A stretch of 24,145 nt of DNA from DASXRA01 sp036506155 (GCA_036506155.1 DASXSF010000003.1:1-24145), one strand, 5' to 3'. Counted from the first letter of the stretch, positions 6,635 through 14,249 are shown. A program made the numbers and translations. Notes: generated from the letters alone by a model not told the origin.

Positions 6635-7882
6635 TCAGCCCGACCGAGTACGGACGAGGACGGGGCGCATCCGCCACGCCTCGATCGCGACTATCAGCGC
6701 GATGCCGGCGACGATACTGCCGAAGATCTCGAAGGTCGTGTCGAGACCGAGGTGGGTGACGACGAGGCCGGCGATCACCGCGGGCAGCGAGAGTGAGGCG
6801 TACGCAACGACGTAGAACGCCGCCATGACAGCCGCCCGGTGCTCGGGCGGGATCATTACCACCAGCTGGCGCAGTCCGCCGAGGAAGGCGACACCGAAGC
6901 CGAAGCCGGCCAGCAGGGTGCCCAGGATGAAGGCGGTGCCCGAGCCTGCTGCCGTCGCGACGACGATCAGGACCACGCCGGCTGCGAGCCCGATGGATCC
7001 GGCGCTCGCGCCGAGCCATGGCGTCGCGCGGTGGAACAGCAGCTGGGAGAGGGCACCGCCCAGGCCCAGCACGACGCCGGCGATGGCGCCGAGGATCACG
7101 TTGGTGGTGTGGAACAACTCATCGGGAAGCTGGGCGCCGATGGAGAAGAACAGCCCGGCGATGGACCAGGATGACAACGTGGCGAGGCCGGCGAGCAGGA
7201 ACGCGTGGCGGATCCCCGCGGGCACGGCCGGGCGTTGCGGGGTGAGCCGGAAGGCGGATCGGTCGAGCACCGGTTCGGGCATCCAGTAGGCCCCGGCCAG
7301 AGCCACGGCGAGCAGGACGAGGACCACCACGTAGGGAAGCGTGCGCGGTGCCACGCCAGCCTGCACCAGCGCCGACGAGACCAGCGAGCCGATCCCCAGG
7401 CCGGTGGCGCTGGCCACGCCGTTCATCAGGCCGACGCTCACCGGATCGCGGCGGGCGTGCAGGTCCAGCAATGCAGCACTGGCCGTGCTAATCGCCGCTC
7501 CGGTGGCGATGCCCTGCACGCCGCGGGCGAGAAACAGCCAGGGCGTCGCGTCGGCGGCGATGTAGAGCACCGACGACACCATGAGCGTGGCGAGCGACAC
7601 CAGCAGTACCGGCCGGCGTCCGACCTGGTCGGAGACCCGCCCGGCGAGCAGCAGCGCCGCCAGTACGCCGAAGGCGTAGGTCGCGAAGATCAGCGTCAGC
7701 GTGAGCGGCGAGAAGTGCCACCGCGCGGCGTAGGAGCGGTAGAGCGGCGACGGAACGACGGACGCGAACAGGCACAGCCCGATGACCGCGGCCGCGTGTG
7801 CGTACGCGATGCCCTGCGGCAACGTGCGGCGCTCGGCGCCGACGAACTCATATGGACGGGCCAGCAGCGATTGCTCGGTCAT
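6635..7882 (-). CDS. MFS transporter, probable drug/metabolite exporter
   Basis: 415-residue membrane protein with about 12 hydrophobic segments. The loop after TM2 carries the MFS motif A (GRVSDQVGRRPVLL), and RGVQGIATGA in TM4-TM5 is typical of YceL/AraJ-like drug:H+ antiporters. ATG at 7882 (MTEQSLL) is preferred, with AGTAGGG ahead of it; ATG at 7897 lies next to operator O3. It is transcribed divergently from hxlR from a promoter holding two palindromic operators, so it is likely repressed by the HxlR protein and induced by its substrate. The exported compound is unknown. Confidence 0.85.
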   Translation of the reverse strand: MTEQSLLARPYEFVGAERRTLPQGIAYAHAAAVIGLCLFASVVPSPLYRSYAARWHFSPLTLTLIFATYAFGVLAALLLAGRVSDQVGRRPVLLVSLATLMVSSVLYIAADATPWLFLARGVQGIATGAAISTASAALLDLHARRDPVSVGLMNGVASATGLGIGSLVSSALVQAGVAPRTLPYVVVLVLLAVALAGAYWMPEPVLDRSAFRLTPQRPAVPAGIRHAFLLAGLATLSSWSIAGLFFSIGAQLPDELFHTTNVILGAIAGVVLGLGGALSQLLFHRATPWLGASAGSIGLAAGVVLIVVATAAGSGTAFILGTLLAGFGFGVAFLGGLRQLVVMIPPEHRAAVMAAFYVVAYASLSLPAVIAGLVVTHLGLDTTFEIFGSIVAGIALIVAIEAWRMRPVLVRTRSG

Positions 7883-7898
7883 CAACCCTACTCTCATG

Positions 7899-7913
7899 GT
7901 TCGGTGAACGAAC
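7899..7913. promoter_or_regulatory. Operator O3 downstream of the MFS promoter
   Basis: GTTCGGT-G-AACGAAC, a 15-bp palindrome with one mismatch, between the -10 and start codon of the MFS gene. It is the counterpart of 4759-4773 in front of the hydrolase. Confidence 0.65.
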
Positions 7914-7929
7914 TCTCGATTCGCGAAAC

Positions 7930-7967
7930 TCTATAGGTTCGGTGACCGAACTTGCAAGTGGCATACT
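7930..7967. promoter_or_regulatory. Divergent MFS/hxlR promoters sharing operator O4
   Basis: Minus strand: -35 TTGCAA (7952-7957), a 16-base spacer and -10 TATAGA (7930-7935). The spacer holds the perfect palindrome GTTCGGT-G-ACCGAAC (7937-7951). Plus strand: CATACT (7962-7967) ends six bases before the hxlR ATG, suggesting a leaderless hxlR message whose -35 would overlap the same palindrome. One bound dimer could therefore shut both promoters, giving autoregulation. Confidence 0.65.
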
Positions 7968-7973
7968 GGTGAC

Positions 7974-8507
7974 ATGGCTCTTCCGCGTGAATATCTCGAT
8001 CAGGAATGCGGGCTGGCTCGGTCGCTGGAGATCGTCGGCGAGCGGTGGACGTTGCTGATCATCCGTGACGCGTTTTACGGCGTGCGGCGGTTCAGCGACT
8101 TCCGCGACCACCTCGGCATTCCGCGCGCAGTCCTCGCCGAGCGGCTGAACTTCCTCGTCGAGCACGGCATCCTCAAACGCGACGCGGCGGCGAGCGGGCG
8201 CGACGAGTACATCCTGACTGACAAGGGCGAACGCCTCTGGCCAGGCATCTGGTCGCTGATGGCCTGGGGGAACGAGTTCTACATGCCCGAGCGGCGGCGC
8301 CGACCGTTTACGCACACCGACTGCGGGGGCGTCGTGGGCGCCGACGGCACCTGCCAAGCGTGCGGTGCGAGACCGGGACCGGACGATCTCACGATCCACC
8401 CCCAGCCAGCACGGCGCCGAACCGTGAAGAGCGATCCGGCCAGTCAGGCGCTAAAGAACGCCCATCCGCTGCTTACGCCGATCCGCGAGGCGTCGTCCGC
8501 TCAGTAG
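7974..8507 (+). CDS. HxlR-family transcriptional regulator with C-terminal Cys cluster
   Basis: 177 residues. The winged-helix HxlR domain fills residues 8-105: the conserved Cys12 in QECGLARSLEIVGERWTLLI, then RRFSDFRDHLGIPRAVLAER, and the wing DEYILTDKGERLWP. HxlR proteins are usually 100-130 residues; the extra tail carries HTDC (His114, Cys117) and CQAC (Cys127, Cys130), which look like a small zinc-ribbon-like element, followed by a disordered Arg/Pro-rich end. The family works as dimers sensing aldehydes, quinones or redox state. The start ATG lacks a binding site and may be leaderless. It probably controls itself, the MFS gene, the downstream isomerase-like gene and, by shared palindromes, the hydrolase at 4026-4742. 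Confidence 0.88.
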   Translation: MALPREYLDQECGLARSLEIVGERWTLLIIRDAFYGVRRFSDFRDHLGIPRAVLAERLNFLVEHGILKRDAAASGRDEYILTDKGERLWPGIWSLMAWGNEFYMPERRRRPFTHTDCGGVVGADGTCQACGARPGPDDLTIHPQPARRRTVKSDPASQALKNAHPLLTPIREASSAQ

Positions 8508-8593
8508 ACGCGGTGGACAGGGCACCGATCGTGCAACCTGAGGACGCGTCAGACGGCCGTGGGTTCACGCTCAACGACCAAGGAGTCACAGGC

Positions 8594-9280
8594 ATGGAGT
8601 ATCTCGTGACGATGACGACCCGGGTCCCAGACGGGATACCGGACGAAACCGTGCAGGACGTACGGGCCCGTGAGGCCGTCCGTGCGCGTGAACTGGCGGC
8701 GCAAGGACACCTGCTTCGGCTCTGGCGTCCCCCGCTACAACCGGGCGAATGGCGAACGCTCGGCCTGTTCGCTGCCGACAACGACGACCAACTCGAGCGG
8801 GTCCTCGCCTCGATGCCGCTCCGTATCTGGCGCACAGAGCAGGTGACGCCGTTGTCGACGCACCCGAACGACCCGGCCCCGGGGCGCGATTCGCCCCAAC
8901 GGACAACAGATCCTGAGCTCGGGGAGGAGGTGGAGTTCCTTACCACCTTCACGGTCACCGTTCCCGACGGCGCCGCCGACGAAGTCGTCCACGACCTGAC
9001 GACCCGCGAAGCACAAGCCGCGCTCCAACTCGCCCGGCAGGGCAAACTCGTGCGGCTCTGGGCGCTGCCGGCCGAGCCCGGCACGTCGCGGGCGCTCGGA
9101 CTGTGGCGGGCCCAAAACCTGGCTGAGCTGCAAGCGATCCTTGCATCGCTGCCACTGGACCGGTGGATGACCACCCGAACGACCTCGCTCACCGAGCACC
9201 CCAACGACCCGCGACCGCCGTCAGCTGACGCGCTGTCATCTGCCCGGTCTGCCCAGCTGCCCAGCTGCCCTGTATCCTGA
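8594..9280 (+). CDS. Tandem muconolactone-isomerase-like protein
   Basis: 228 residues made of two copies of a muconolactone delta-isomerase-like (ferredoxin-like fold) domain. Copy 1 spans residues 1-94 (YLVTMTTRVPDG, LAAQGHLLRLWRPP, LERVLASMPLRIWRT, THPNDP) and copy 2 about 113-206 (FLTTFTVTVPDG, LARQGKLVRLWALP, LQAILASLPLDRWMT, EHPNDP), joined by a 17-residue charged linker. Classical muconolactone isomerases are about 95-residue single-domain proteins that assemble into decamers; the fused pair may form an internal dimer. ATG at 8594 has AAGGAG eight bases ahead. It lies 86 bases after hxlR on the same strand and is probably co-transcribed. Muconolactone itself as substrate is unproven, since no catechol-pathway genes adjoin. 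Confidence 0.75.
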   Translation: MEYLVTMTTRVPDGIPDETVQDVRAREAVRARELAAQGHLLRLWRPPLQPGEWRTLGLFAADNDDQLERVLASMPLRIWRTEQVTPLSTHPNDPAPGRDSPQRTTDPELGEEVEFLTTFTVTVPDGAADEVVHDLTTREAQAALQLARQGKLVRLWALPAEPGTSRALGLWRAQNLAELQAILASLPLDRWMTTRTTSLTEHPNDPRPPSADALSSARSAQLPSCPVS

Positions 9281-9296
9281 TCAGTAGCGGCGGTTG

Positions 9297-9332
9297 CCGC
9301 ATCTTGTGCGGGCTAGCGACCCGCGTGGTCGC
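9297..9332. promoter_or_regulatory. Two tandem hairpins between the isomerase-like and helicase genes
   Basis: CCGCA-N5-TGCGG (9297-9311) is followed by GCGACC-N5-GGTCGC (9316-9332). They start 16 bases after the upstream stop. They could terminate the hxlR operon or form a structured 5' leader of the RNA helicase, whose messages are often regulated through leader structure. Confidence 0.35.
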
Positions 9333-9399
9333 ACGTAGTGTGGTTGTCCTCGAGTGGGCTGGCTCTGGTACGGCGTGGCCCTACTTGAGGAGTCTCGAT

Positions 9400-10827
9400 A
9401 TGTCCTGTCCGAACAATGCGTCGGAGCCGGCGCGGCGTCGGAGCCAGCGTCACCAGACGGGTAGCGCCCTGGAGGCCGCCCTTGCCGATTCGCAAGCTCG
9501 CCCCGCCCAGCAACCTCGATCTTTCGCCGAACTAGGCATTCCTGCATCGATGGTTGCTGTGCTGGCCGAGCACGAAATCAACACGCCGTCCGAGATCCAG
9601 GCGCGCACCCTGCCGGACGCTCTCGGCGGTCGCGATGTGCTCGGCCGAGCGCAAACCGGCTCTGGTAAGACCTTGGCGTTCGGGTTGGCCTTGCTCACCC
9701 GGCTGCGCGCGGCCGAGCAGCCACGCACCCCGAGGGCACCGCGCGGCCTGATACTTGTGCCGACCAGGGAGCTCGCACAGCAGGTTGCCGCCGCGCTCGA
9801 GCCGCTGGCTCGGGTGGGGCGGCTGCGGGTGACCACGGTGTTCGGCGGCGCACCGATCCGACGCCAGATCGAGAATCTGCGTCGCGGCGTCGACGTCGTC
9901 GTGGCGACACCGGGGCGGCTTCTGGATCTGATGGACCGCCGGGTCGCATGTCTTGATGCAGTTTCAATCGCGGTAATCGATGAGGCCGACCATATGGCTG
10001 ACCTCGGATTCTTACCGGCGGTCAGGCGAATCCTCGACGCAACACCCGCGGACCGGCAGTGTCTGATGTTCTCGGCCACGCTCGACAGCGGGGTCGACCG
10101 CTTGGCGCAGCGGTACTTGAGCAGGCCGGCCGTACACGCGGTCGCCTCGGCGTTCGTTCCGGTGACGTCGATGCAGCACCGGGTCTTTCTGCTCGATCAC
10201 GGTGACAAGGTCGACGTTGCGGCGGAGATCGCGGCCCGCCCGCAGCGAACGCTGTTTTTCGTACGCACCAAGCACGGCGCCGACCGCCTCGCTCGACAAC
10301 TCGTCCGCCGCGGCGTCGACGCCGCCGCGATCCACGGCAACCTCAACCAGAGCCAGCGCACCCGCGCCCTCGACAGCTTCGCATCCGGGCGGGTCCGGGT
10401 CCTGGTCGCCACCGACGTCGCGGCACGCGGACTGCACATCGACGACCTCGACCTGGTCGTGCACTTCGATCCACCGTCCGATCACAAGCACTACCTGCAT
10501 CGCTCAGGACGCACCGCCCGCGCCGGCGCGAGTGGCACCGTCATCTCACTCGTGGAAGCGCACCAGGCCCGGGACCTTTCCCGCATCCATGCTGCGGCTG
10601 CGGTACAGCCGGACCAGCTCACCGTGCGGGTCGGCGATCCAGCGCTGCGAGTGGTTGCGGCCTCGGGCGCCGACCGCACTGTGGGGGTCCCCGACGGCAC
10701 CCAGCCGCCACCGTCGCTGCTCGCGCATCCGACGTCGACGCGTCGGAAACACCGACCGGGCAAGCGGTCGCATCGGATGTCGGCCGTCCCGCGACAGGCG
10801 CACGCCAAGTCGGCCCGATCCCATTAG
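9400..10827 (+). CDS. DEAD-box ATP-dependent RNA helicase (RhlE-like)
   Basis: 475 residues with every core helicase motif in order: Q motif (FAELGIP to EIQ, residues 42-67), motif I AQTGSGKT (84-91), Ia PTRELAQQ (121-128), Ib TPGR (170-173), II DEAD (194-197), III SAT (225-227), IV LFFVRT, V ATDVAARG (337-344) and VI HRSGRTAR (367-374). It remodels RNA duplexes, usually in ribosome assembly, RNA turnover or cold adaptation. A 40-residue variable N-terminus and a basic, Arg/Lys/His-rich C-terminal tail (last 35 residues) probably help bind RNA. ATG at 9400 is supported by GAGGAG seven bases ahead. It stands alone, behind a leader with two hairpins. Confidence 0.93.
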   Translation: MSCPNNASEPARRRSQRHQTGSALEAALADSQARPAQQPRSFAELGIPASMVAVLAEHEINTPSEIQARTLPDALGGRDVLGRAQTGSGKTLAFGLALLTRLRAAEQPRTPRAPRGLILVPTRELAQQVAAALEPLARVGRLRVTTVFGGAPIRRQIENLRRGVDVVVATPGRLLDLMDRRVACLDAVSIAVIDEADHMADLGFLPAVRRILDATPADRQCLMFSATLDSGVDRLAQRYLSRPAVHAVASAFVPVTSMQHRVFLLDHGDKVDVAAEIAARPQRTLFFVRTKHGADRLARQLVRRGVDAAAIHGNLNQSQRTRALDSFASGRVRVLVATDVAARGLHIDDLDLVVHFDPPSDHKHYLHRSGRTARAGASGTVISLVEAHQARDLSRIHAAAAVQPDQLTVRVGDPALRVVAASGADRTVGVPDGTQPPPSLLAHPTSTRRKHRPGKRSHRMSAVPRQAHAKSARSH

Positions 10828-11115
10828 CCGGCGGGGCAGCACAGGAGGTTTGCTCGACACAGCCGGAGCATCGGCTTATCGCTGCCGGTGCCCCGACACC
10901 TTCGGCTACCACGGTGTCTTCCACGCATTCGTACGCCTCACGGCCGCCTCCCACTACGTCGCGATCACGCTGTAGTCCTCTGGCCAGCCGTTGTCGCCAC
11001 ACGGGCCGACGAAATGGAATTCCTGGGAGTCGCCATACAGCAACAGAAGCGACCGGCATCGTCGATTCGCGGCAATGATCAGTTCGAGCCTCTGCGCCTG
11101 GTCGATCCCAATGCA
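10828..11115. other. Intergenic stretch without a recognisable gene
   Basis: About 290 bases after the helicase. Open frames on both strands are Arg/Pro-rich and unconvincing. The plus strand has a short stretch ending in YHGVFHAFVRLTAASHYVAI near 10975 that might be a gene scrap, but I cannot identify it. Confidence 0.35.
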
Positions 11116-11390
11116 TCAGCAGGTCATCGCTCCACCGGTGTCGAGGACGTTGTTGGTGAACTCCAGGCCCTCGTGGCCGGTATAGGACACCGAGTTGGAG
11201 ACGCACGGCCCGTAGTTCCAGGAGTGGTTCACGTAGACGTTGTCGTGCACGTTGATCACCACGCCCGATCCGGCGGTCGCGTCGTACAACGCGGTGGTGT
11301 AATCCCCGCCGGCCACCATGCTGTGCTCAGCCTCGAGCGTCGAGCCTGCGCCCGGGTGGTCAGCCCAGAAGATCGCTGGTCCGGCAGCCG
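11116..11390 (-). pseudogene. C-terminal remnant of a beta-helix-type secreted protein
   Basis: The minus-strand frame reads AIFWADHPGAGSTLEAEHSM, VAGGDYTTALYDATAGSGVV, INVHDNVYVNHSWNYGPCVS and LEFTNNVLDTGGAMTC before the stop. The N/G/T-rich pattern with repeated short strands (VINVHDNVYV, LEFTNNVLD) is typical of right-handed parallel beta-helix domains of exported carbohydrate-active or surface proteins. The two Cys near the end could pair in the cell envelope. About 90 codons survive; upstream of AIFWADHP the frame turns into non-protein-like sequence, and no signal peptide or start is present. I read it as the 3' end of a lost gene. Confidence 0.45.
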
Positions 11391-11559
11391 GCGCCAAGCC
11401 AACTTCAGTCGCGTGACAATTTCCGAGGCAACGAGGGACGGCCGGTCGCTTATTGACCGGCATGCCAGAAAGGCATAGCGACGTAGCGTAGTTCTCTGAC
11501 TACGTATTGTCTACCGGAGGCTTCCCTGGCGGCCTCAGCGGCCGCTGACCCCGCCGCCC

Positions 11560-11697
11560 CGCAGCGTGAAAGACGGCCGCCCTGCGCGGACGGCGGCGCG
11601 ACGCTCGTCGTGTCCGACTCGGGGCCAGGACTCCCCGACGGCGCCGGCACCACACTGCAGCTCGGAGCACCATGGCCGTCTCCCAGCCGCGCTTAGG
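11560..11697 (+). pseudogene. Possible histidine-kinase ATPase-domain remnant
   Basis: The plus-strand frame reads ADGGATLVVSDSGPGLPDGA and then runs to a stop at about 11695. The LVVSDSGPGLP segment matches the G1 box (DxGxG) of HATPase domains, which in intact sensor kinases is followed by about 60 more residues with a G2 box. Here the sequence after it is not kinase-like. The fragment lies just before the small exported-protein/apbE operon. It rests on about 20 residues, so chance cannot be excluded. Confidence 0.35.
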
Positions 11698-11754
11698 AGG
11701 ACTTTGACGCAGCGGTGAGACTGGCCTGATCCGCGGCCCGGCACCGTGGTGGGC

Positions 11755-12030
11755 ATGACGACGAACCCCCGCACGCGGCGGCTGCTGCGCCGCTCGGCGC
11801 TGGCCGCCGGCGGGGTCGGCGCGGCCGGCATTGCCCTCACCGTCACCCTCGTTTCTGCCGTCGGCCACTCGGCGGCGGCTACGACCGGAAACAGCTCGAA
11901 CAGCGGCACATCGACGTCCGGCACGTCCCAGGGCGACAGCTCGGACAACGGCACGACGACCAACAGTGGCACCGGCATCAGCTCCGGCGACCAGTCGGGC
12001 TCGACGGTCGGCGGGAGCAACGGATCATGA
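11755..12030 (+). CDS. Small exported or membrane-anchored Ser/Thr/Gly-rich protein
   Basis: About 91 residues from ATG at 11755 (a GTG at 11746 is also in frame). A twin-Arg-containing basic start (RTRRLLRRSA) leads into one hydrophobic segment (LAAGGVGAAGIALTVTLVSA, about residues 18-40). The remaining 50 residues are almost only Ser, Thr, Gly, Asn and Asp. It is likely an inner-membrane-anchored or Tat/Sec-exported protein with a disordered outer tail. Its stop overlaps the apbE ATG (ATGA), so it is the first gene of the coupled operon. The tail has no recognisable FMN-attachment motif. Its Ser/Thr density would suit O-glycosylation by the PMT-like enzyme encoded downstream (inference). 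Family not recognised. Confidence 0.6.
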   Translation: MTTNPRTRRLLRRSALAAGGVGAAGIALTVTLVSAVGHSAAATTGNSSNSGTSTSGTSQGDSSDNGTTTNSGTGISSGDQSGSTVGGSNGS

Positions 12031-12940
12031 CCACGCGCGTGCACGTGACCCGGGCATGGAGCTGCACGGTACGGCTCGCGGTCACCGACGCGGACACGCT
12101 GCCTGCCGCGGCCGACGACCTGCACGCGTTGCTCGACCAGGTCGACCGCGCGGCGAGCCGGTTCCGCGAGGACTCCGCGCTCTCGATCGCCAACGCGCGG
12201 GCCGGGCGCCCGTGCCGATCTCCCCGCTGCTGGTCGACCTCGTGGTGGCCGCAATTGGCGCCGCCGCCCGCACCGGCGGAGCGGTGGACCCAACCGTCGG
12301 CCTCGCGATGCAGCGCATCGGCTATGACCGGGACATCGCCGCGGTTCCCGCGAACGGCCCGGCGATCGTCCCGACCCCCGTTGGTCGTGGCTGGCAAGAC
12401 GTGCGACTGCATCGTGAGGCCGGCCTGCTGACCGTACCCTCCGGTACGGCATTGGACCTGGGAGCGACCGCGAAGGCGTTCATCGCTGACCACGCTGCCC
12501 GCGTACTGTCCCGCCGCTACGGCACCGGAGTCCTCGTGGAGTTGGGCGGCGATCTTGCGGTCGCCGGCAACGCGCCGGGTGGCTGGCCAGTGCGGGTGGC
12601 CGAGCGGGAGGGCGCCACCGGTCAGGTCGTCGTGCTCTCCCACGGCGGGCTGGCCACCTCCACCACGACCGTGCGGCAATGGCGGCGCGGTGGGCGGTGC
12701 GTCCACCACATCGTCGATCCGCGTACCGGGCTGCCCGCGGCAGGCCCGTGGCGCACGGCCACCGTCTACGCACCGACGGCGCTGGTGGCCAACACCGCCA
12801 GTACCGCCGCGATCGTTCTCGGCGAGCGGGCCGTCGAGTGGCTCACCGAGCGTGACCTGGCCGCCCGGCTGATCGGCACGGACGAGTCGGTGCGGACCAC
12901 GCCCGGCTGGCCGGGCGTCGTGACGGAGGCGGCGGCGTGA
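12027..12940 (+). pseudogene. apbE: ApbE-like FAD:protein FMN transferase, frameshifted
   Basis: ApbE enzymes move FMN from FAD onto Thr residues of exported redox proteins. The gene starts at ATG 12027 (ATGA overlap) with LPAAADDLHALLDQVDRAAS and RFREDSALSIANARAG. It then loses its frame at 12203-12207. One missing G would join it to APVPISPLLVDLVVAAIGAA, and the other frame carries the rest of the family: GGAVDPTVGLAM, ALDLGATAKAFIADHAA, VLVELGGDLAVAG, VDPRTGLPAAGPWRTATVYA and LVANTASTAAIVLG. The stop is at 12938-12940. The whole protein would be about 304 residues. As sequenced, translation from 12027 ends at 12431. It is either a recent pseudogene or a sequencing error; all conserved parts are otherwise present. 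Confidence 0.8.
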
Positions 12941-13068
12941 TGCTCTGGTATGCCGCGCGTGGCGCCGGGCTCGCTGCGCTGCTCGCGCTCATGGTCCGCG
13001 AGGTCGCCGGCGCCCGGCGCACCGTAGCGCCGTGCCCGGCCCTCACGCTGCGCCTCGAGCAGCCATGA
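12940..13068 (+). pseudogene. 42-codon remnant of a ferric-reductase-like membrane gene
   Basis: The ATG overlaps the apbE stop (TGATG), and the TGA overlaps the ATG of the next gene (ATGA). The product is MLWYAARGAGLAALLALMV followed by REVAGARRTVAPCPALTLRL and EQP. The first 18 residues look like the first membrane segment of the ferric-reductase-like transmembrane proteins (about 200 residues) that often follow apbE in actinobacteria. Everything between that helix and a short polar tail is missing. The preserved start and stop overlaps suggest an internal deletion that kept the reading frame. It may still be translated to keep downstream coupling, as a one-helix micropeptide, or be an ordinary small gene. 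Confidence 0.5.
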
Positions 13069-14249
13069 CCGCGCTGCAGGAGGCTCCGGCCCCGACGGTC
13101 GACATCGAGGTCGTCGTGCCGGTCCACAACGAGCAGGACGACCTGCCCGGCGCGGTGCGCCGGCTTTCCGGTTGCTTGGACCGCCTGCCGTACCGCACGT
13201 TGATCACGATCGCGGACAACGCCAGCACCGACGGCACGCTGCCGCAGGCGCTGGCCCTCGCCGCCGAACTACCCGGCGTGCGCGTCGTCCACCTCGACGC
13301 CAAGGGGCGCGGCAGAGCGTTGCGTGAGGTGTGGACGGCGAGCCCCGCCGACGTCGTCGCCTATATGGACGTGGACCTGTCTACCGACCTGTCGGCGTTC
13401 CTCCCGCTTGTCGCGCCGCTGTTGTCCGGGCACAGCGATATCGCGATCGGCAGCCGGCTGTCGCGTACGGCCCGGGTGGTCCGCGGCCCGAAGCGCGAGC
13501 TGATCTCACGCGGCTACAACCTGCTGCTGCGCACCACCCTGCGGGCGCGGTTCTCCGATGCGCAATGCGGCTTCAAGGCAATGCGCACCGCCTGCGCCCG
13601 GGCACTGCTGCCGTACGTCCGTGACGGCGACTGGTTCTTCGACACCGAACTGCTCGTCCTCGCCGAACGCGCCGGGCTGCGCATCGCCGAGGTGCCCGTC
13701 GACTGGGTCGACGACCCGGACAGTCGCGTCGACATTGTCAACACCGCGCTCGCCGACCTGCGCGGCATCGCCCGGCTCGGCCGCGCGCTTGCCACCGGTG
13801 CGCTGCCCCTGGCCGAGCTGCGCCGGCAGCTCGGCCGCCAGCCGACATCGCAACCACTTGCCGTGCAGGCGATCCGCTTCGCCCTGGTCGGCCTGCTGTC
13901 CACGATCGGGTACGCCGTGCTGTACCTGCTGCTTCGCACACCGCTCGGCGCGCAGGGTGCGAACCTGGCCGCGCTGCTGGCCACCGCAGTCGCGAACACC
14001 GCGGCGAACCGACGCTTCACGTTCGGCATGACCGGCGCCGGCATGGTGCGCCACCAGGCGCAGGGGCTGGTCGTGTTCGGGCTCGGCCTGGCCCTGACGA
14101 GCGGCAGCCTCACGCTGCTCACCGCGGTCGATCGGCATCCGCAACGGCTGGTCGAGCTCACCGGGCTCGTTGCCGCCAACCTCGCTGCCACCGCGCTTCG
14201 CTTCGTGCTCTTCCGCGAGTGGGTATTCGCACGCCGAAAGGACGCCTGA
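13065..14249 (+). CDS. GT2 glycosyltransferase fused to a GtrA membrane domain
   Basis: 394 residues. Residues 10-240 form a family 2 (dolichyl-phosphate-mannose/glucose synthase-like) transferase: VDIEVVVPVHNEQDDLPGAV, ADNASTDGT, GRGRALREVW, the metal-binding YMDVDLSTD, and AQCGFKAMR with FFDTELLVLAERAG. The C-terminal 125 residues (AIRFALVGLLSTIGYAVLYL to FVLFREWVFARR) are a four-helix GtrA domain. Such fusions make polyprenyl-phosphate-linked sugars and may flip them across the membrane. The ATG overlaps the preceding stop (ATGA) and the TGA overlaps the next ATG, so it is coupled on both sides. It likely supplies the lipid-linked sugar donor for the GT39 enzyme encoded next. Confidence 0.9.
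   Translation: MTALQEAPAPTVDIEVVVPVHNEQDDLPGAVRRLSGCLDRLPYRTLITIADNASTDGTLPQALALAAELPGVRVVHLDAKGRGRALREVWTASPADVVAYMDVDLSTDLSAFLPLVAPLLSGHSDIAIGSRLSRTARVVRGPKRELISRGYNLLLRTTLRARFSDAQCGFKAMRTACARALLPYVRDGDWFFDTELLVLAERAGLRIAEVPVDWVDDPDSRVDIVNTALADLRGIARLGRALATGALPLAELRRQLGRQPTSQPLAVQAIRFALVGLLSTIGYAVLYLLLRTPLGAQGANLAALLATAVANTAANRRFTFGMTGAGMVRHQAQGLVVFGLGLALTSGSLTLLTAVDRHPQRLVELTGLVAANLAATALRFVLFREWVFARRKDA

Noticed and set aside
12195..12215. Programmed frameshifting in apbE
   Set aside because: No slippery heptamer of the usual form and no conserved downstream structure that I can see; loss of one base in a G-run is simpler.
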